Assembly (NCBI GenBank): GCA_033030425.1
Contig: JAUFSD010000005.1
Location: 1,105,001-1,169,000, forward strand
Reading direction: 5' to 3'
DNA: 64,000 nucleotides
Origin: Verpa conica
Lineage: Eukaryota > Ascomycota > Pezizomycetes > Pezizales > Morchellaceae
The translations under genes were made by a program, and so were the position numbers. Shown here piece after piece: positions 11,528 through 23,977 of the stretch; the stretch's first letter is position 1; each line of letters starts with the position of its first letter. The notes beneath the pieces are model-generated. The model was not told the DNA's origin, did not search any database, and saw only the letters and a program-made list of their open reading frames with translations.

Positions 11528-12872
11528 TCTCATAGATGCCACTTTTTTGTGCTATCAATATGGAGAATTCAAGCAACTTCACGTGGGTGATGTGGTATTT
11601 GTACCTTCTGGGGATATCTCTATTTTTTTTGCAGCCACCAGTCGAAAGCGAAGGTCTAAATAAATGAATGAATTAATTTATCATAAGTACATACAACAAA
11701 GCGAATGTCTAAATATATATTAGGAATTTCATAGAGTAAGATCTAAAAGACTGACTACGAATAGGTTAAATGTCTCTCAAAGCATTATTATAGGAATTTC
11801 TAATTCACTATACACTCATAGCTTCTACTATATACACGGCTATATATAGCGAGACACCCAGAGCTATATTATATTAGAGGAATCTAAGCTCTATTTATAA
11901 ACAAATGATCAATCAATTAACTAGAGGATCTAGTCATCCACATTAGAGCACGTGACATTAGGCGTTACGAGAGATTCCGATACTATATAAAAAAGTCAAT
12001 CTATCACAGAGCCTCAAATATAATGATAATTACGGATCCTCAGCATCTCACTGTAGCCAGAGAATATCCAAACCCATTGGCTACGTTTCACTATATACTA
12101 CATATTAAGTTTAATTATGCGTCAACATTCAAGTCTCTACCACCGAAATGTCAATCTAGAAACTAAGGATATGAGTATATGTACGTTAGTTGTATACCAG
12201 ACTTGATAAATATTAAATAACAAGTCAATACTCTACCTAATCTATGCAGGTTAGTTCTAAAGTCTTCTCTGTACTGAAAGTGTTGGGATATAGCTACCTA
12301 ACTAGGTATAACGTGGGTATATAAACAGGTATGAATGAATGAATTATTCATCAAGTACATGAAGCCTTTAGGCTATGGTACTCTAATCCAAAATATATCT
12401 AAGCAGGTATTGCTGTGGTGAAGTCTATATATTATAGAGGGCTTGGGATAGGTTTCTTTAGGGTTTTTAGGGTATCGTCAATTGGTCTATAGATATATAG
12501 AGAGGGTATGAGAGCGCTTGTCTAGAGACTCTCCTTGTCTGCTAAGCTACTGAGATACTCCATATCTACTCCATAACTTTCACAGAAAGCTGTGATGATT
12601 ATCCGAGTGATAATGTATGATTTTAACGAGTGTAAGCAGCCCAAAGATGATTTTAAAAAAAAGACAATAAAATCTAAAAGTCTACCATAAAGTCAAGTGA
12701 TTTTATTATTCTGGGTACAAAAATCTGGTGTGCAGTAGAAACTATGACCTGAAAGATTTTATTGTCTAATAGAGTTATTATAATTCACAAGTAAAGCCCA
12801 AGGAAACCTCTAAATTTAAAAATCGGAACCATAACCCCCAACTCCAAATTACAAAGAGCCGCTCTTCCACAC
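11528..12872. other. AT-rich intergenic with two SINE tails
   Basis: No gene. Minus-strand copies of the SINE tail occur at 11661-11695 (TTCATTCATTTATT after GTACTTATGATAAATT) and 12331-12390 (GTACCATAGCCTAAAGGCTT, then CATGTACTTGAT). The rest is stop-rich. Confidence 0.55.
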
Positions 12873-13769
12873 TTACCCCTTTATAACCCCTCTTACCCAC
12901 CTCTCTCCAAAGACCCTCACAACTGCCCTAAAGCCTCTCGCCTCCGCCAGTTTCACCGGCGTCAAACACCACTCTCCGTCCGCCGTCACATCCGCCCCCC
13001 CTTCCAATAGAACCTTTACAACCCCCAAAACACCAGCCATCGACGCCATGTGCAATGGCGTATACTTGTAGTTATTACCCACATTTACTGGGGCCCCCGC
13101 ACCCAATAACGCTTCTACGACAACCCTCGCACACGTTGTCCCTTGAGAAACAGCAATGTGCAACGGCGTATCCCCTTTATTATTCTTCGCCCCCAAGTCA
13201 ACAGTGTACTCTAGCAGCAGCCTCAGCATCTGCAGTTCTTCCTCCCATGTACGGAATGGTAACCAGCTCAGCATGCGCTTTGACGCGGCAGCAGCAGCAT
13301 ATGCGACGGCCTTGTGGGCCGCGGTATCGCCGAAAGCATCGCCGATATCGCATCTTGCGCCAGCGTCCAAAAGAAGACGGACAACCCCCTCGTTACCCTG
13401 GTCCACTGCATGGTGGAGCGCGGTGGAACAGGAAGGGGAGGGTCTATTGCGTGTGTGTGTGCAGTGCGCATTAACGTCAACTCCGTGCGAGAGCAGAAGG
13501 CGGACCAGGGGAATGTGACCCTTGAGTGAGGCCCATTGAAGGGCCGTCAGTGTCTCGTTCCTAGAGAGGGTGACGGGACTGTTGGCGAACGTTTGAAGGC
13601 GGGGTGCTAGTAGGGCGTTAAAGCGACGGTTTGTAAGGAGGAGAGAGTGGATGTAAGAGGGACGGTCAAGATTGTGAGCTATGAGGATCAAGAGCTCATT
13701 TGGAAGAGTTAGGAGTGTAGTTTGCGCCGGGGTTGGCGGTGACTGGGAGGCAGAGAGAGAAGAGCCCAT
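12873..13769 (-). CDS. F-box and ankyrin-repeat protein
   Basis: A single-exon 298-residue protein. Residues about 20-60 form an F-box (LTLPNELLILIAHNL, then a Leu-rich helix and FNALLAPRLQ), the segment that binds Skp1 in SCF ubiquitin ligases. From about residue 70 there are four to five ankyrin repeats with the usual TALHHAV/TPLHIAV/TPLHMAS helices and VVRLLLDAGA or VVKVLLEGGAD ends, the likely substrate-binding part. An Ala/Ser/Lys/Trp-rich loop of about 25 residues (about 157-180) interrupts the repeats. The predicted role is substrate recognition for ubiquitination; the substrate cannot be told. GC content and codon use are clearly higher than in the surrounding AT-rich sequence, consistent with an unmutated gene. 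The start is the first Met of the frame; the Gly-Ser after it could permit N-terminal modification, which is speculative. Confidence 0.93.
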   Translation of the reverse strand: MGSSLSASQSPPTPAQTTLLTLPNELLILIAHNLDRPSYIHSLLLTNRRFNALLAPRLQTFANSPVTLSRNETLTALQWASLKGHIPLVRLLLSHGVDVNAHCTHTRNRPSPSCSTALHHAVDQGNEGVVRLLLDAGARCDIGDAFGDTAAHKAVAYAAAAASKRMLSWLPFRTWEEELQMLRLLLEYTVDLGAKNNKGDTPLHIAVSQGTTCARVVVEALLGAGAPVNVGNNYKYTPLHMASMAGVLGVVKVLLEGGADVTADGEWCLTPVKLAEARGFRAVVRVFGERWVRGVIKG

Positions 13770-13799
13770 ATTTTGAGTTGAGACTTAGCGTAGTGCCTT

Positions 13800-13852
13800 A
13801 GGGGTTTACTAGAGGGGAGGGGAGAGGGAGGGGAGAGGGAGATATTATACAG
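13800..13852 (+). repeat. Purine-rich GGGGAGAGGGA tract
   Basis: A short GGGGAGGGGAGAGGGAGG tract directly upstream of the F-box/ankyrin gene on its minus strand; on that strand it is a CT-rich stretch of the kind common in fungal promoters. Confidence 0.4.
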
Positions 13853-13999
13853 AGACATTATACGGGGATTCTCAGAGTGTGGGTGGAGAAGTAAAGAGAG
13901 ATTCAGTAGCGGGGACTATATCACGACAGCGGGTGATGTGGATACGGGTGGGGATGTAAGAGATGTGGTTTGAGGGTGTAAGAGAGGTGAGAGTGTGAG

Positions 14000-14190
14000 G
14001 GGTGGATTATAAGAGAGATGAAGTGTAAGAGAGATGAGGTATAAGAGAGATGAGAGATGAAGTATAAGAGATGAGAGATGAGAGATGAAGTGTAAGAGAG
14101 ATGAAGTGTAGGATAGATGAAGTGTGAGAGATGAGAGATGAGAGATGAAGTGTAGGATAGATGAAGTATAAGAGATGACAGAAGTGCAAG
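14000..14190 (+). repeat. Minisatellite of AGAGATGAAGTGTA-type units
   Basis: Tandem units of about 14-20 bp alternate GAGAGATGA, AGTGTAAGA and AGTGTAGGATAGATGA. The minus-strand frame across it encodes only Ser/Leu/His repeats and is rejected as coding. Confidence 0.85.
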
Positions 14191-16085
14191 AGGTGACAGT
14201 ACAAGAGAGAGATTACACGGGGACTAGTATAGACTATACCCACCCCCTTGATATCCCCTATACCCCCCCTCCCCTCCCCTCCCACCCCCTGACTCCCTCA
14301 CCCGACCGTTCCTTCGGGTGTCACTCACCTGTCAGATGCGCGTGTCAACGGTTTGCCCCCTGTCGTAGCCCGCGACCCGACTACTGGAAATGTTGGGATC
14401 GAGCCCCGGGAGTAGAGAGACCCGCGACAAAGGGCTATCCGGAACGGAATGAGACTGAGATCTATTGATTACCACAGAGTGACATCTAGACTTCTATTAC
14501 CACAGCGACATCTACAATCGCCACAGTGGCAAGTCTTCCTACGCCCCTTCTTACGCAAGGCCAGTAACCAGTCTACATACATAGAAGCGAGCGGTGGAAG
14601 ACGAGGTCCCGGGTTAAAGGGGAACATCATAGCCCTAGCCCTGATCTGGTATGTCGAATACTCTCTACTGAGGCACAATACCTCCATACACTCACCTGTC
14701 ACTTCTCCATTGGCGATAGTATGTGCAACATCGCTTGGATAAGGCATTCCTGGTGGCCCCTGGCATTCCCACATCGCATCTTGATACCGCCACACGTGTT
14801 CGCCAACAGAATCATGGTCAATTAATCGTTCCACTACCGGCCAGAGCGAGGGCGTCTGGTTGGGCTCGGAAGGTGCGAAGCCGTAGGTGAAAGTGCACGT
14901 CGGGAAACAACGTATATATATAGCCGTTTTTGTCTACGCTTTTTCCCCTTTCCCTTTTCGTTCGAACCATCGAGTATACGTAACGATATATACAGGAGAT
15001 AAACCTATCCAAGTTGTGGAAGGCCAGCGCATTGCCCGATTATAATTTATCAGGTATGAATGAATTGGTCATTAATACCTGGATTGCGATTTATCCTTTC
15101 GCTTTTCTTTTACCTTGTCGAACGCCCCGACATCTCCAATACGCTCATATCATGCGTATTCTCCTTTTTGCCTCTTCTATCCCCGCCCAGACTAACGAAT
15201 TTGATCCCTAGCATCATAGAAGTAATTACTACGCTTCTTCCCCGTAGCACCACTATCTTTGTGGGCCTCTTCTAGAACGCCGCGTTCCTAGTCGTATTCC
15301 TTATCTCAAATACATCTCTAACTCTATATCTACAAGGTACCTATTTAGGGAGCACCCCAGCTTCAAAAACGTTCGTTAGGAGCGAAATAAACAAGAAATC
15401 CCCTAAAATAGAGAGTAGAGAGCCTGGTTTACTGACTCTCTAGAGGTGCTCAAACCTAACTACTACATGTACGTGAAGATCAGTGTAAAGTGAAGATGAT
15501 AATTCTATTAAAACAAGTGGGAAATCCGTCCCCTATTTATACAATAATATCTGTTACACAAAAATAATATGAGTCATTCTCGCCGGAATGCTCTTCCTTG
15601 TTCCGTAAACTTCCACAACAATCTAGATAATTCCATTATCTTAATACATGACTAATACATGACAAATGTACAATTTAACAGTACGTACTAAAGCACCCCA
15701 CCCTATGCGTCCCTTATCAGGCCCTTTCCCTACCTTTATAATGGGGTAGCTGTGTAGGTATGAGGGGGTGAATATGAGGAACTCCCCTAACAAACCTCTG
15801 GCGAACCTTATCGGGTGATAACTCATGAAAATAACTGGGCAAGACTCGAGTTCTGGGACTATGGACTGTTTTTTTATTCACTTCGTATTATTTTATGTAG
15901 AAAATCTTAATATGAGTCTACAGAGCATCTAAACGTATCATAATTCAAAGACATCACTCGTGAAATTGAGGGAGTTTCCCACCTCATTTCTGCTTTGCTT
16001 TATTTTTAAATGTGTTAGTTTCGAATACCAATATTTATCCATTCCTTATATAATGTACTTATGATTAATTCATATAATTATGATA
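14191..16085. other. Intergenic, no supported gene
   Basis: Overlapping frames at 14.45-14.83 kb exist on both strands but show no domain, and neither is better supported. A B-box-like GGGATCGAGCCCC lies at about 14396-14408 without an A-box. Nothing else is identifiable. Confidence 0.4.
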
Positions 16086-16106
16086 AAGCTATGAGAGCGC
16101 GCGAGG

Positions 16107-16408
16107 TCGCAGGTTCGAATCCTGCCGGGGACCGACTCATAGGGATATTAACCATGGATTCCTTTCCTGGCTTGGCATGTGGGTGGGTTTCTGCTCCTAG
16201 GGAGAGTTTCCCCAGCACCCGGCGCCCAAATGGGACATGTGGACCTGCGGTGGAGTGAGATTGGTGGTGTTTGCTGGCCTTGAGCCGGTTGGGGTATTCC
16301 GCACCCTTTAGGGTGAAGCCCTGCAAGCACCTCTGATAGAGTGTGGAGTGCGAGTACCATAGCCTTAGGGCTCCATGTACTATGATTAATTCATTCATTC
16401 ATTCATAT
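16107..16408 (+). mobile_element. SINE-like element with B-box and TTCA tail
   Basis: It opens with GGTTCGAATCC (16112-16122), a perfect RNA polymerase III B-box inside a T-arm-like stem (GGCAGGATTCG complement). A GC-rich body of about 230 bp follows, then CGAGTACCATAGCC, a GGGCTCCATGTAC motif, TATGATTAAT and (TCAT)n. There is no full cloverleaf, so it is not a tRNA gene. The end motif recurs in at least eight other places in the window, which is what marks it as a retroposon family. Confidence 0.7.
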
Positions 16409-17189
16409 GATAAAGCTATATAGTTAGGGTTTAAGCTGACACATTTCTCCGATTGGCTATCTTCAGATACTTTTCTATCATAATAGTTTGTCAGGTTTTT
16501 CCTCAACTATTTACCCAAACCCAATGCGTAAATAGTTTAATGGGTCTCGTAAGACTTATATTAGTAAGAGCTACTCAGAAAGGGCTACAGTCATAAATCC
16601 CAATGTTTAGAGCTGTAACGGCCTACACCAATCTATGCCAATACACAAATAAAGGAGACTAGGAATAAGAGATACCATCTCCATCTATTTCCTAGGGAAA
16701 CCACATAGTTTATTAGATGCAGTTGCTCCTCTGAAAGTAGATACTATTGCGAAGAAGAAACACTAAATCTAAGGTGTGGGTACCATCACCTCACGGTTGC
16801 ATGTACTTATGATAAATTCATTCATTCATTCAACACTAAATCTAAACAAAATAAAGATAAATATCCTAGTACATAGACAGAGTTTACCGAGAATAAAGAA
16901 CAACGAAGAAAATTCAATGTCTATTTGTGGTTTTAAGTTTATAAAACCATAGGGCAATCGAGGAAGCGAAAAAACAGCTAAAGAGCATAAACATTTATAA
17001 AATACCGTCTCGATAGCTGTTTGAAGAAGCGATTAGCTTTCCGTCTACCGAGACCACTTCATATAAGCACCGTGATCAAGAGTCAGCTGCAATAACCACT
17101 CTTGTAATGGACTCCCGTACATACACCCCCTGTCCAGAAGGAGCTACACCAAATCCTCTACTCCAACTTGACAGCAGTAGCTAGTACAC
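16409..17189. other. AT-rich intergenic with SINE tail
   Basis: No gene. A SINE tail lies at 16775-16832 (GGTACCATCACC, CATGTACTTATGATAAATTC, ATTCATTCAT). The rest shows nothing recognisable. Confidence 0.5.
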
Positions 17190-17710
17190 CCCCAAATTCA
17201 CCGCCTGCGATGTTGATATCTGCTCATTGCTCTAGAAATATTATACAAAACCTGTACTCTTATTACATAAAAGAGATGTAGTTGTGCGTTATGACCCACC
17301 ATAGCCACCGTTTCCGATACACTACTATAATTCACCGCTGAAACATAAATGTTACTCTCACTATAATATAACAACTTCATGATACCTTTGCCCCTTATCT
17401 CAGTCACAATAGCTAACACGTTCTTATTTTCATCGTCGTTGCTATTGATATCTACCAATTTCTCCAAAATAAATCTCAAAATCTTTTCATCACAGTACCT
17501 TACTACGCACTACAGTAGGTTACCGAAAAAAGAGACCTCATATCTACATATGCCCCCCGCTCAGTCCCATTTAAGACACTGTTCTAATACCCCCCCCCCC
17601 CTCCGACTATTTCTGTATAACTGTAAGCAGTGGCTGTATGCAATGCGTATCCGCCAATGCCACTCAAAGCACTTACACCAGCTCCATTATATAATATAAC
17701 CTTTATCGGT
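17190..17710 (-). pseudogene. Decayed ankyrin-repeat gene
   Basis: Read on the minus strand, three frames in turn give ankyrin-type segments: LYNGAGVSALSGIGGYALH, then TATAYSYTEIV, and further on FILEKLVDINSNDD..NVLAIVTEIRGKGIMKLL followed by a VSAVNYSSVSETVAMVGHNA stretch. The ankyrin signature (ALH.A, VKLLL, G.DIN) is visible but eroded, and the frames are broken by indels including a C12 homopolymer near 17589-17602. No intact start or stop pairing exists. It is probably unrelated in origin to the intact ankyrin gene at 12.9 kb beyond the repeat fold. Confidence 0.65.
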
Positions 17711-20700
17711 GTCGTCGCTTAAATATTATGCAGCAGTAAAGAGGTTGATCACCTGGACCTTGAGTCCGGTAAAGTATTCAGGAATCCCAGTCCAGACTTT
17801 AACAGATCTATACCAGGGACCGAAACTCATTGGTTCTTATATAGGGAGGAAAGCTTCACTATATCGCATCCTGTTAGGCTCTAGAAAGACCTTCTCTGAA
17901 GGCCTCACACGAATGCTACATATTCAAGTAGAGAATAGCTTTCAAGGTAGCTGGCTATATTCCTATAAAGGCCATCCCAAAGTCCTTGAATGGGAGATAT
18001 GTCAGACACGTCATATATACCCTACATGCCTATGACCTCATATGGACCGACTGCTGTCGACCATACTCCAACAGGTACAGTGTCTATTAGACGCTCTCGG
18101 CCAGGCCGAGACTATATATCAACTACAGATCTGAGAGGTCGGGCTTACCCCCCCTAGGCATCATCGAACTACCACCCTATTACCCGCACCCGTACTTTTA
18201 CAGTACCCACAGAAAGCTACAAGCGCCTAAAACTTCAAAGATAGTACACATGTAGGCTCAATATATGATAATTCAGTTTACATAGATTAAGTGCAATCGA
18301 TCAATATTTAAGTGACTTCAACTTTAAGCTCATCAAGTAGCCTGAACGAAGTGAAGGGTTATGGTGTGGGGTTATGATGCGGGAAGGTTATAAACCCGAT
18401 TTCAATTGGTTACTCTGATCGGACTAATGGATTCTTATGGCATCCCCCCGATCAAGAAAAACCTAACCCAACATATAAATCATGCATAGTCGATAAAGAA
18501 AGTCTAGCTCAGGGGTACATAGCAACCAATCCGCAGCCCAGCAAACCCCCCATGATAGAACTTCTAGAGAGACCAGATATCTTGAGAGTCCCCCTATGAA
18601 TAGCCTTGCTAAGTAATAGTAAAATTCCAGAGCCTAGAAAGTACTACTTTTTGTATCCATGCCAATATTCTCACGGACTTTTGACGTCCTATATATATAT
18701 AGTTGCTACCCCCGAGCCAAGCTTTTCTTTATTGGCAAGTAGCGTAGACTAGAAAAATACTCCAAACCTAAAATAATTAAAACACAATAAAGATATAGCT
18801 ATAGTACGGAGTATTGTGAAATTTACTTTATTAGGTCCTAGACCTTGGGACGCGCAGCAATTACGGGTGGAGGGCTGGTAGATCAGGGTCAGGCTAGAGG
18901 CTCTTGCACAGTTCCTTTGGTGCTCTGCCAGTGATCGTGGCCCATCACTCAGGGTATGCGACTCCTGTATGGCCACCGGGTAATGATCACGGCTGGATGG
19001 CCACACGCGCTCGGTGGGGGCCGCCGAGTATATATATGCCCCCTAAGTAGCAGGAAATAGGGGATTGGAAGGAATGTGGGAGGATTTAGGGGAGAGTAGT
19101 GATTAGGAGAGAAGGGAAAGAGAACCGGGGAGTTGAATAGAAAGAAGAGAGAAGTCGGTGTAAAAGTTCGCTAGGAGTTTTGCTTTAGTTTTACTTTAGT
19201 TTTATGTTTTTTTAGTATTCTATTTAGGCTTAGGCCTTTGGTTAAATGCGGGGTACGAGTACCTTAGCCTTTGGGCTCCATGTACTTATGATCCATTTAT
19301 TCATTCATTTAGTAGCAGGCAATATACCACCAATAACGCAGACTCACTGGCCTGTCAGGTCTCGCAAAAGTCACCTACATCACTTTACTGCTAAGAAATA
19401 TGTCTACCCTGGGTGAAAAATAGCTCCGAAATAGGGAAGAGTAATGGTTTATGAACGAGCATACCCTTTTTTAGTCTAGTCAATGACTTGTATGCATGAA
19501 TCTCACATAATTGATTATAATTGATTATAAGTCAAAACCATAACGCAACCAGATTCTTACAGAAACTTTTAAGACCTGAGAGAAGCCAGCGCTTGCGGTC
19601 ACAGTAGTTTTAAGGCCAGCATTAGGGTAAACAGGAGTCGAAGACTCTAACCAGTATTAAGTTCCTCGAGATATATATAGTCGGGGGAGATAAGTAACCG
19701 CCAGTCCACATGACAACCAGGAGCCTCACAGAATATAATACCTCCCCCTACTATTAGTCCACACACACACAAATTAATATTCAATTTCCTCTATGGTTCA
19801 GTTTCTTGTTCTTATAAATTGTTGTGCTTAGTTGGGGCTGGAATTATAGCTGTCATGGGTGAGCGGTTATTTTTGTCCCCTGAAAATATATCAGAGCTGC
19901 TGCGACAACTCCAGGTTCTGCACCGGGGGTAGGTATAGCAAGATTCATGTAGGAATGCGCGGTAGATACAAGCTAATGCGCGAGGGGTTTAGGCAGCCAA
20001 CCATTCCTACCAGCTGCCTTAATCACGCATGGAAAGAAACACAAATAAACTGACCAACCACCCCAGAACTCTTAGCCCTCACCATTAGGATATTTTACCG
20101 TGAACAGTCCTAACCCCAGGTATACTATGGTACGGATTTTATCCTTAGAGAGGATAACACGGCTCCTAATCACTCCAGAGTAGAATATACCCCACTTTCT
20201 ATGGGAAGCTAGTCCTACCGCTATATGTACCGAAGTACTAGTTACTTCATTTCAACGATGACAATGTTGTGCCCCGAGAGAGATCAGGAAGATCAAAATA
20301 AAGTTATATCGGGTCCCTACCGCTCAGAACTAGGACCCAGACCCTAGCATGAGTTACTACACAATGCCGAGATAAGGATCGTATACACACAACACCCCCC
20401 TATATAGAGCAAATCACCCATGACTAATAGAGACTTAACGGGTGTATTATATTCTATCGTTAAGAATTCGGCCTATAAGTGCAAATACTCTACAATACCC
20501 TCAGTATTTGGCGATTCTCTCTAGCAGAAGACGTTAGGATATCTAGAACGGGGTAGTAATCAAATACGGCCTAGCCCCAATATCTTGGTATAATCTTGGC
20601 GTTCCCAATAAGGATAGTGATATTTAGTGTATTAGGGTGTGTGCACGCCCAAGCCTCCAGATGCAGTGTCTAGCCGACATAGATCATACCAATAATCAAT

Positions 20701-21303
20701 TTGACTATATAGCTCCACGCCTAGCTACATAAAACGACACTTATTACTCGGCCTTCAAAACACCCTGCGAAGGACCAGTGGCTACGAAGCTGAAGTATTA
20801 TATAACAGCGCTAGTTTACGCACCAATATTACCTGACCAGCCATAATGATAAACCACCTGTACAAAATTGCAACCTAAGATAAAGACTAATGGTACCAAC
20901 CCAGTGATACTGCTTGACTAAGATATATATATATATAAAACTCATGCGCTTACCAGAGAACCTAATACTAGAATCCCAGCTGATAGTTAGCTGCCGTGAT
21001 TAGTCGCTTATATTAGTCACTTATGGTTCCATGAATATACGCAGTATCTTTAGATCCTCATCTCATTAATATTAATGAAGAACTACCAGACATTTTTAAA
21101 AGACAAGACATGATAAACAAAGTGTAGCTAAACAACTCTCCAAAAAACTGAAGAATGTGAAAAACCACTAATAGAAGAAACATAATGTTTTATCGTTTTC
21201 CATAAAAATATATTGCAATCGCAATAATTAAGAAATAAATATTAGATCACCCATCAGTAACCCCAATACTCGAGCCCGAAAGCTATGGACTATAGCGAGC
21301 AAC
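17711..21303. other. Long AT-rich gene desert
   Basis: No gene could be supported in 3.6 kb. It holds a SINE tail at 19251-19311 (TACGAGTACCTTAGCC, GGGCTCCATGTACTTATG, ATTCATTCATTT), a GC-richer island at 18850-19020 that may be an old insertion, and (TA)n runs such as 20922-20936. The frame at 17709-18035 (plus) has no motif. Confidence 0.55.
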
Positions 21304-21801
21304 TTAGTTGCTGAAGTCAACTCCTGGGTCACCGCAGTTCTGGAAGACAATGAGATTGCCCTGTAATAGCTTTCGGTTAGTAATGTCAAAATGTGGAGTG
21401 TAGGATGGACATACATCTCCGGCCTTCTGGTTGCAGCAGTAGACATACTGCTCGTTGGTGCAGGCAGCTACAAAACAAATTAGCAAGATATCTCTAAGCT
21501 ATGGTTAACTAGACCACTTACTGGCTTCAGCGCACTGGAATCCCTTAACCTGGGAACCCAAAGTAGTGACATCGGCGTTTGTAGGGACAGATCCTGCAAA
21601 AGCCAACAAGCCCTTAGCACTGCTGGTTGTGATGTCGGTCTTGTTGCAGCAAATCTGCTTAATATCAGACTTGCTAGGGCAGATGTTGCCAGTAGCTTCG
21701 GTGCTCTTGTCAATGGCGGTGGTGGCCTCATCCGGGGTAGGAAGGGCGCTAGCAGAAAGCGCGAAAGCGACAGTGGCAATGAGGAGCTTTGAGAACTGCA
21801 T
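21304..21801 (-). CDS. Hydrophobin-like small secreted cysteine-rich protein
   Basis: Two exons, 21801-21522 and 21467-21304, with a 54-nt intron (GTAAGT donor, GCTAAT branch region, TTTGTAG acceptor) and 147 residues. A signal peptide is clear (MQFSKLLIATVAFALSASA). The mature part has a hydrophobin-like Cys order: Cys, Cys-Cys nine residues on, then Cys after 37, Cys after 5, Cys-Cys after 7, Cys after 7 and a last Cys after 24, nine in all. Hydrophobins coat hyphae and spores at air-water interfaces. The five-residue gap between the fourth and fifth Cys, and the ninth Cys, do not match class I or II spacing as I know them, so this is a variant or a related secreted family. A TATA box lies about 120 bp upstream of the start. 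Confidence 0.8.
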
Positions 21802-21922
21802 TTTGAAGGTTTGAAGAAATAGTGAGGATGAGAAGAAGTGGTTGCTGTTGATTGCTTTGGATGTTGTGAAGATGTGATGAGGATGATGAGGATGGTTGTC
21901 GTTTGGAGGGAGGATGGCCGGT

Positions 21923-21930
21923 CTTTATAG
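21923..21930 (-). promoter_or_regulatory. TATA box of the hydrophobin-like gene
   Basis: The minus strand reads CTATAAAGACC here, about 125 nt upstream of the ATG, followed by a TC/CATC-rich leader: a typical layout for a strongly expressed fungal secreted-protein gene. Confidence 0.55.
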
Positions 21931-23509
21931 AGATTGAAAGCCTAGTAAAATGCTGATCTAGCGGATAGCGCACCCCTTGGGGGCAGTGGAGAGTGACTTG
22001 GACACTTGGGGTTTCAGTTCGGCATACACTCACTTGATACCTCCAAGCCTTGGCCTATGGTCTTACCCCATGAGACCCTTTCATGATGAGCTGTACACGT
22101 CCATGTGGGGATCCATCTATCCAGGGGGGTTCTTTTGTGGAGAGCAGTGTTACTCCTCATTCTAGACTCCGAGAAGCAGAATCCAAGGACTTGAGACAGA
22201 TAGACAACTAGACACCGATCCTAGGGAAATACTCTCATGCATTGACTACAAAGACTACTGAAGCGGAGGGAAACTCCATCCTGCTCTACTAATTACTCAA
22301 AGACAAAACTCACTGAGTTTACCCAAATTCTCTTGATACCTAAGGTTACCGCCAGTAAAACCAACCCTGTTCCCAAGTTAACACTGTTAGATCTCTCTCT
22401 CCTGATACATCTATAGAAGTCCACCAGAAATCAATTTGTCTCAATAATTAATTTCTTCCAGGAAGGATGTGATCCTCCGCCTACTGAGGGAGTTTTCGGG
22501 GTCATAGGGCTGGTGCTAAAGAGCCGATTCTCTACGAATTCTTTTGTTGGGATGTACCTATCTAGGATCAAACCCCGTCCCGACACGGGCTAGTCATTCC
22601 GGTAGTCAATGCTCACTCCCGAGCCGAGACGGAGCGTGTGATGTAATGATGACTTGTTGGGTAATATTAAAGCTCTACCGGTTTACGGAATAGGAAAACC
22701 CCAATGATTCCTATACTCTACAGTGCTTAAGGTCAAGATTAATTAACCCAATACTACAAAAATAACCTTATTGACTCGAGGATGTTGTGGAGAGAAGTCA
22801 GATTAAGGTTGTGTTACCCCCCCCCCCTTTCTACACTCAAAGTGATCCACGGGAACTACCGATCTGCCCCTGCCAATGCTCGAGATTTTGCGTAGGACAT
22901 TGACGTCGGATCTTTCCTCTTCTGTATTAGCATACTGTGGAGATACCATCATAGGTGGTAACTCCGTCCAGTGCCAGCGTAGGCGCTTTGCCAAAGTAGA
23001 AATACTTTGTCTCAGCCACTGTAGATCACGGTAACCTCCCCCTAATTTTAGTGCATAGATCTCAGTGGGCGGGTTCTTTACTTAATTATAGATGAATTCG
23101 GTAGGTATAGCAAGCTTCCCGATACATACCCCTGATTCGCTGTATCCAACACTTTTTTATACCGGATACCAATGAGAGAAATCTTGCTGGGCCTGAGTCC
23201 GGTTAAATTTTAGAAGAAACAAAATCCCCATAGCAGTATATTCAACTATTATCTTGGAGATGTCCAGTACCCTCAGGCACATGTTAATACAGCAGAGATC
23301 TATCGAATATTCCAAACACTCTAATATTGTGTAGTGTAGTGTAAATCCTCGGCGCCATCAGCCAAGTATTCTACCCTGGCATAGACCCAGTACCAGAGAA
23401 CCCTGCTACTCCGCATTCCCAGCCCCCGAGCTGATAAGACAACCGGAGATACTACAACTGAATACATTCTTGAGACATGAATACCAGCAAATACATACTT
23501 GGCATCCTA
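21931..23509. other. Intergenic, no gene recognised
   Basis: No frame with a domain or consistent splice signals. A C11 homopolymer occurs near 22819. Confidence 0.4.
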
Positions 23510-23977
23510 CTATTCCGCTATTTGGTCATTGGCGTTACTACTCGTCGCCGACCCGCTAGTGTTAGTCTTAGTCCATCTTAAACATAAGCTGTATTTCCTG
23601 CTAATCGGACAAGCGGGTAAGGTTCTCCCATATTGCAGCTTTACACTGATGTCCAACCACTCAAAATAGGTCCCCCGCCAGTCCTCAGGTAGATACCTAC
23701 TGCTCGGCAAAGCTTAAATGTTTCTAACTGACAGCATGTTAGTACTGATCTGGTCGGGAGGCAGAGGTCACTTGTCAGCTGACCACGTGTAGCCATACGT
23801 CCGGCTGGTGTCTGCCAACACGCGGTAACTCCCCCAAGTGCTGATCCGACTACGGTACTTGGTAAATTTCACTCCCTCTTGCTTGCAGAAAACCTTATTA
23901 GAGAGATTCCAAGTTCTATATTTTACTTGCATTATTATTAATTCTTGAGTAATTGGTAAATCTGAGCAGGAGTCCAA
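23510..23977 (-). pseudogene. Unidentified protein fragment in two frames
   Basis: Two minus-strand frames follow one another, 23977-23768 and 23710-23510, with balanced composition: the first contains STWGSYRVLADTSRTYGYTW, the second PEDWRGTYFEWLDISVKLQY. Aromatic residues recur in both and the gap between them could be an intron or decayed coding sequence. I do not recognise the family. No upstream exon or start context was found. Confidence 0.3.

Noticed and set aside
13055..13529. Four frames overlapping the F-box/ankyrin gene
   Set aside because: Shadows of a well-supported gene.
14007..14285. Ser/Leu/His-rich minus-strand frame
   Set aside because: Translation of the minisatellite at 14000-14190.
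16086..16131. tRNA gene
   Set aside because: T-arm and B-box are present but there is no A-box, anticodon arm or acceptor stem.
16061..16398. Frames across the SINE-like element
   Set aside because: They cover a retroposon body with pol III boxes and have no domain.
21480..21814. Alternative frames on the hydrophobin-like exon 1
   Set aside because: The chosen frame alone has a signal peptide, the Cys pattern and a working splice.
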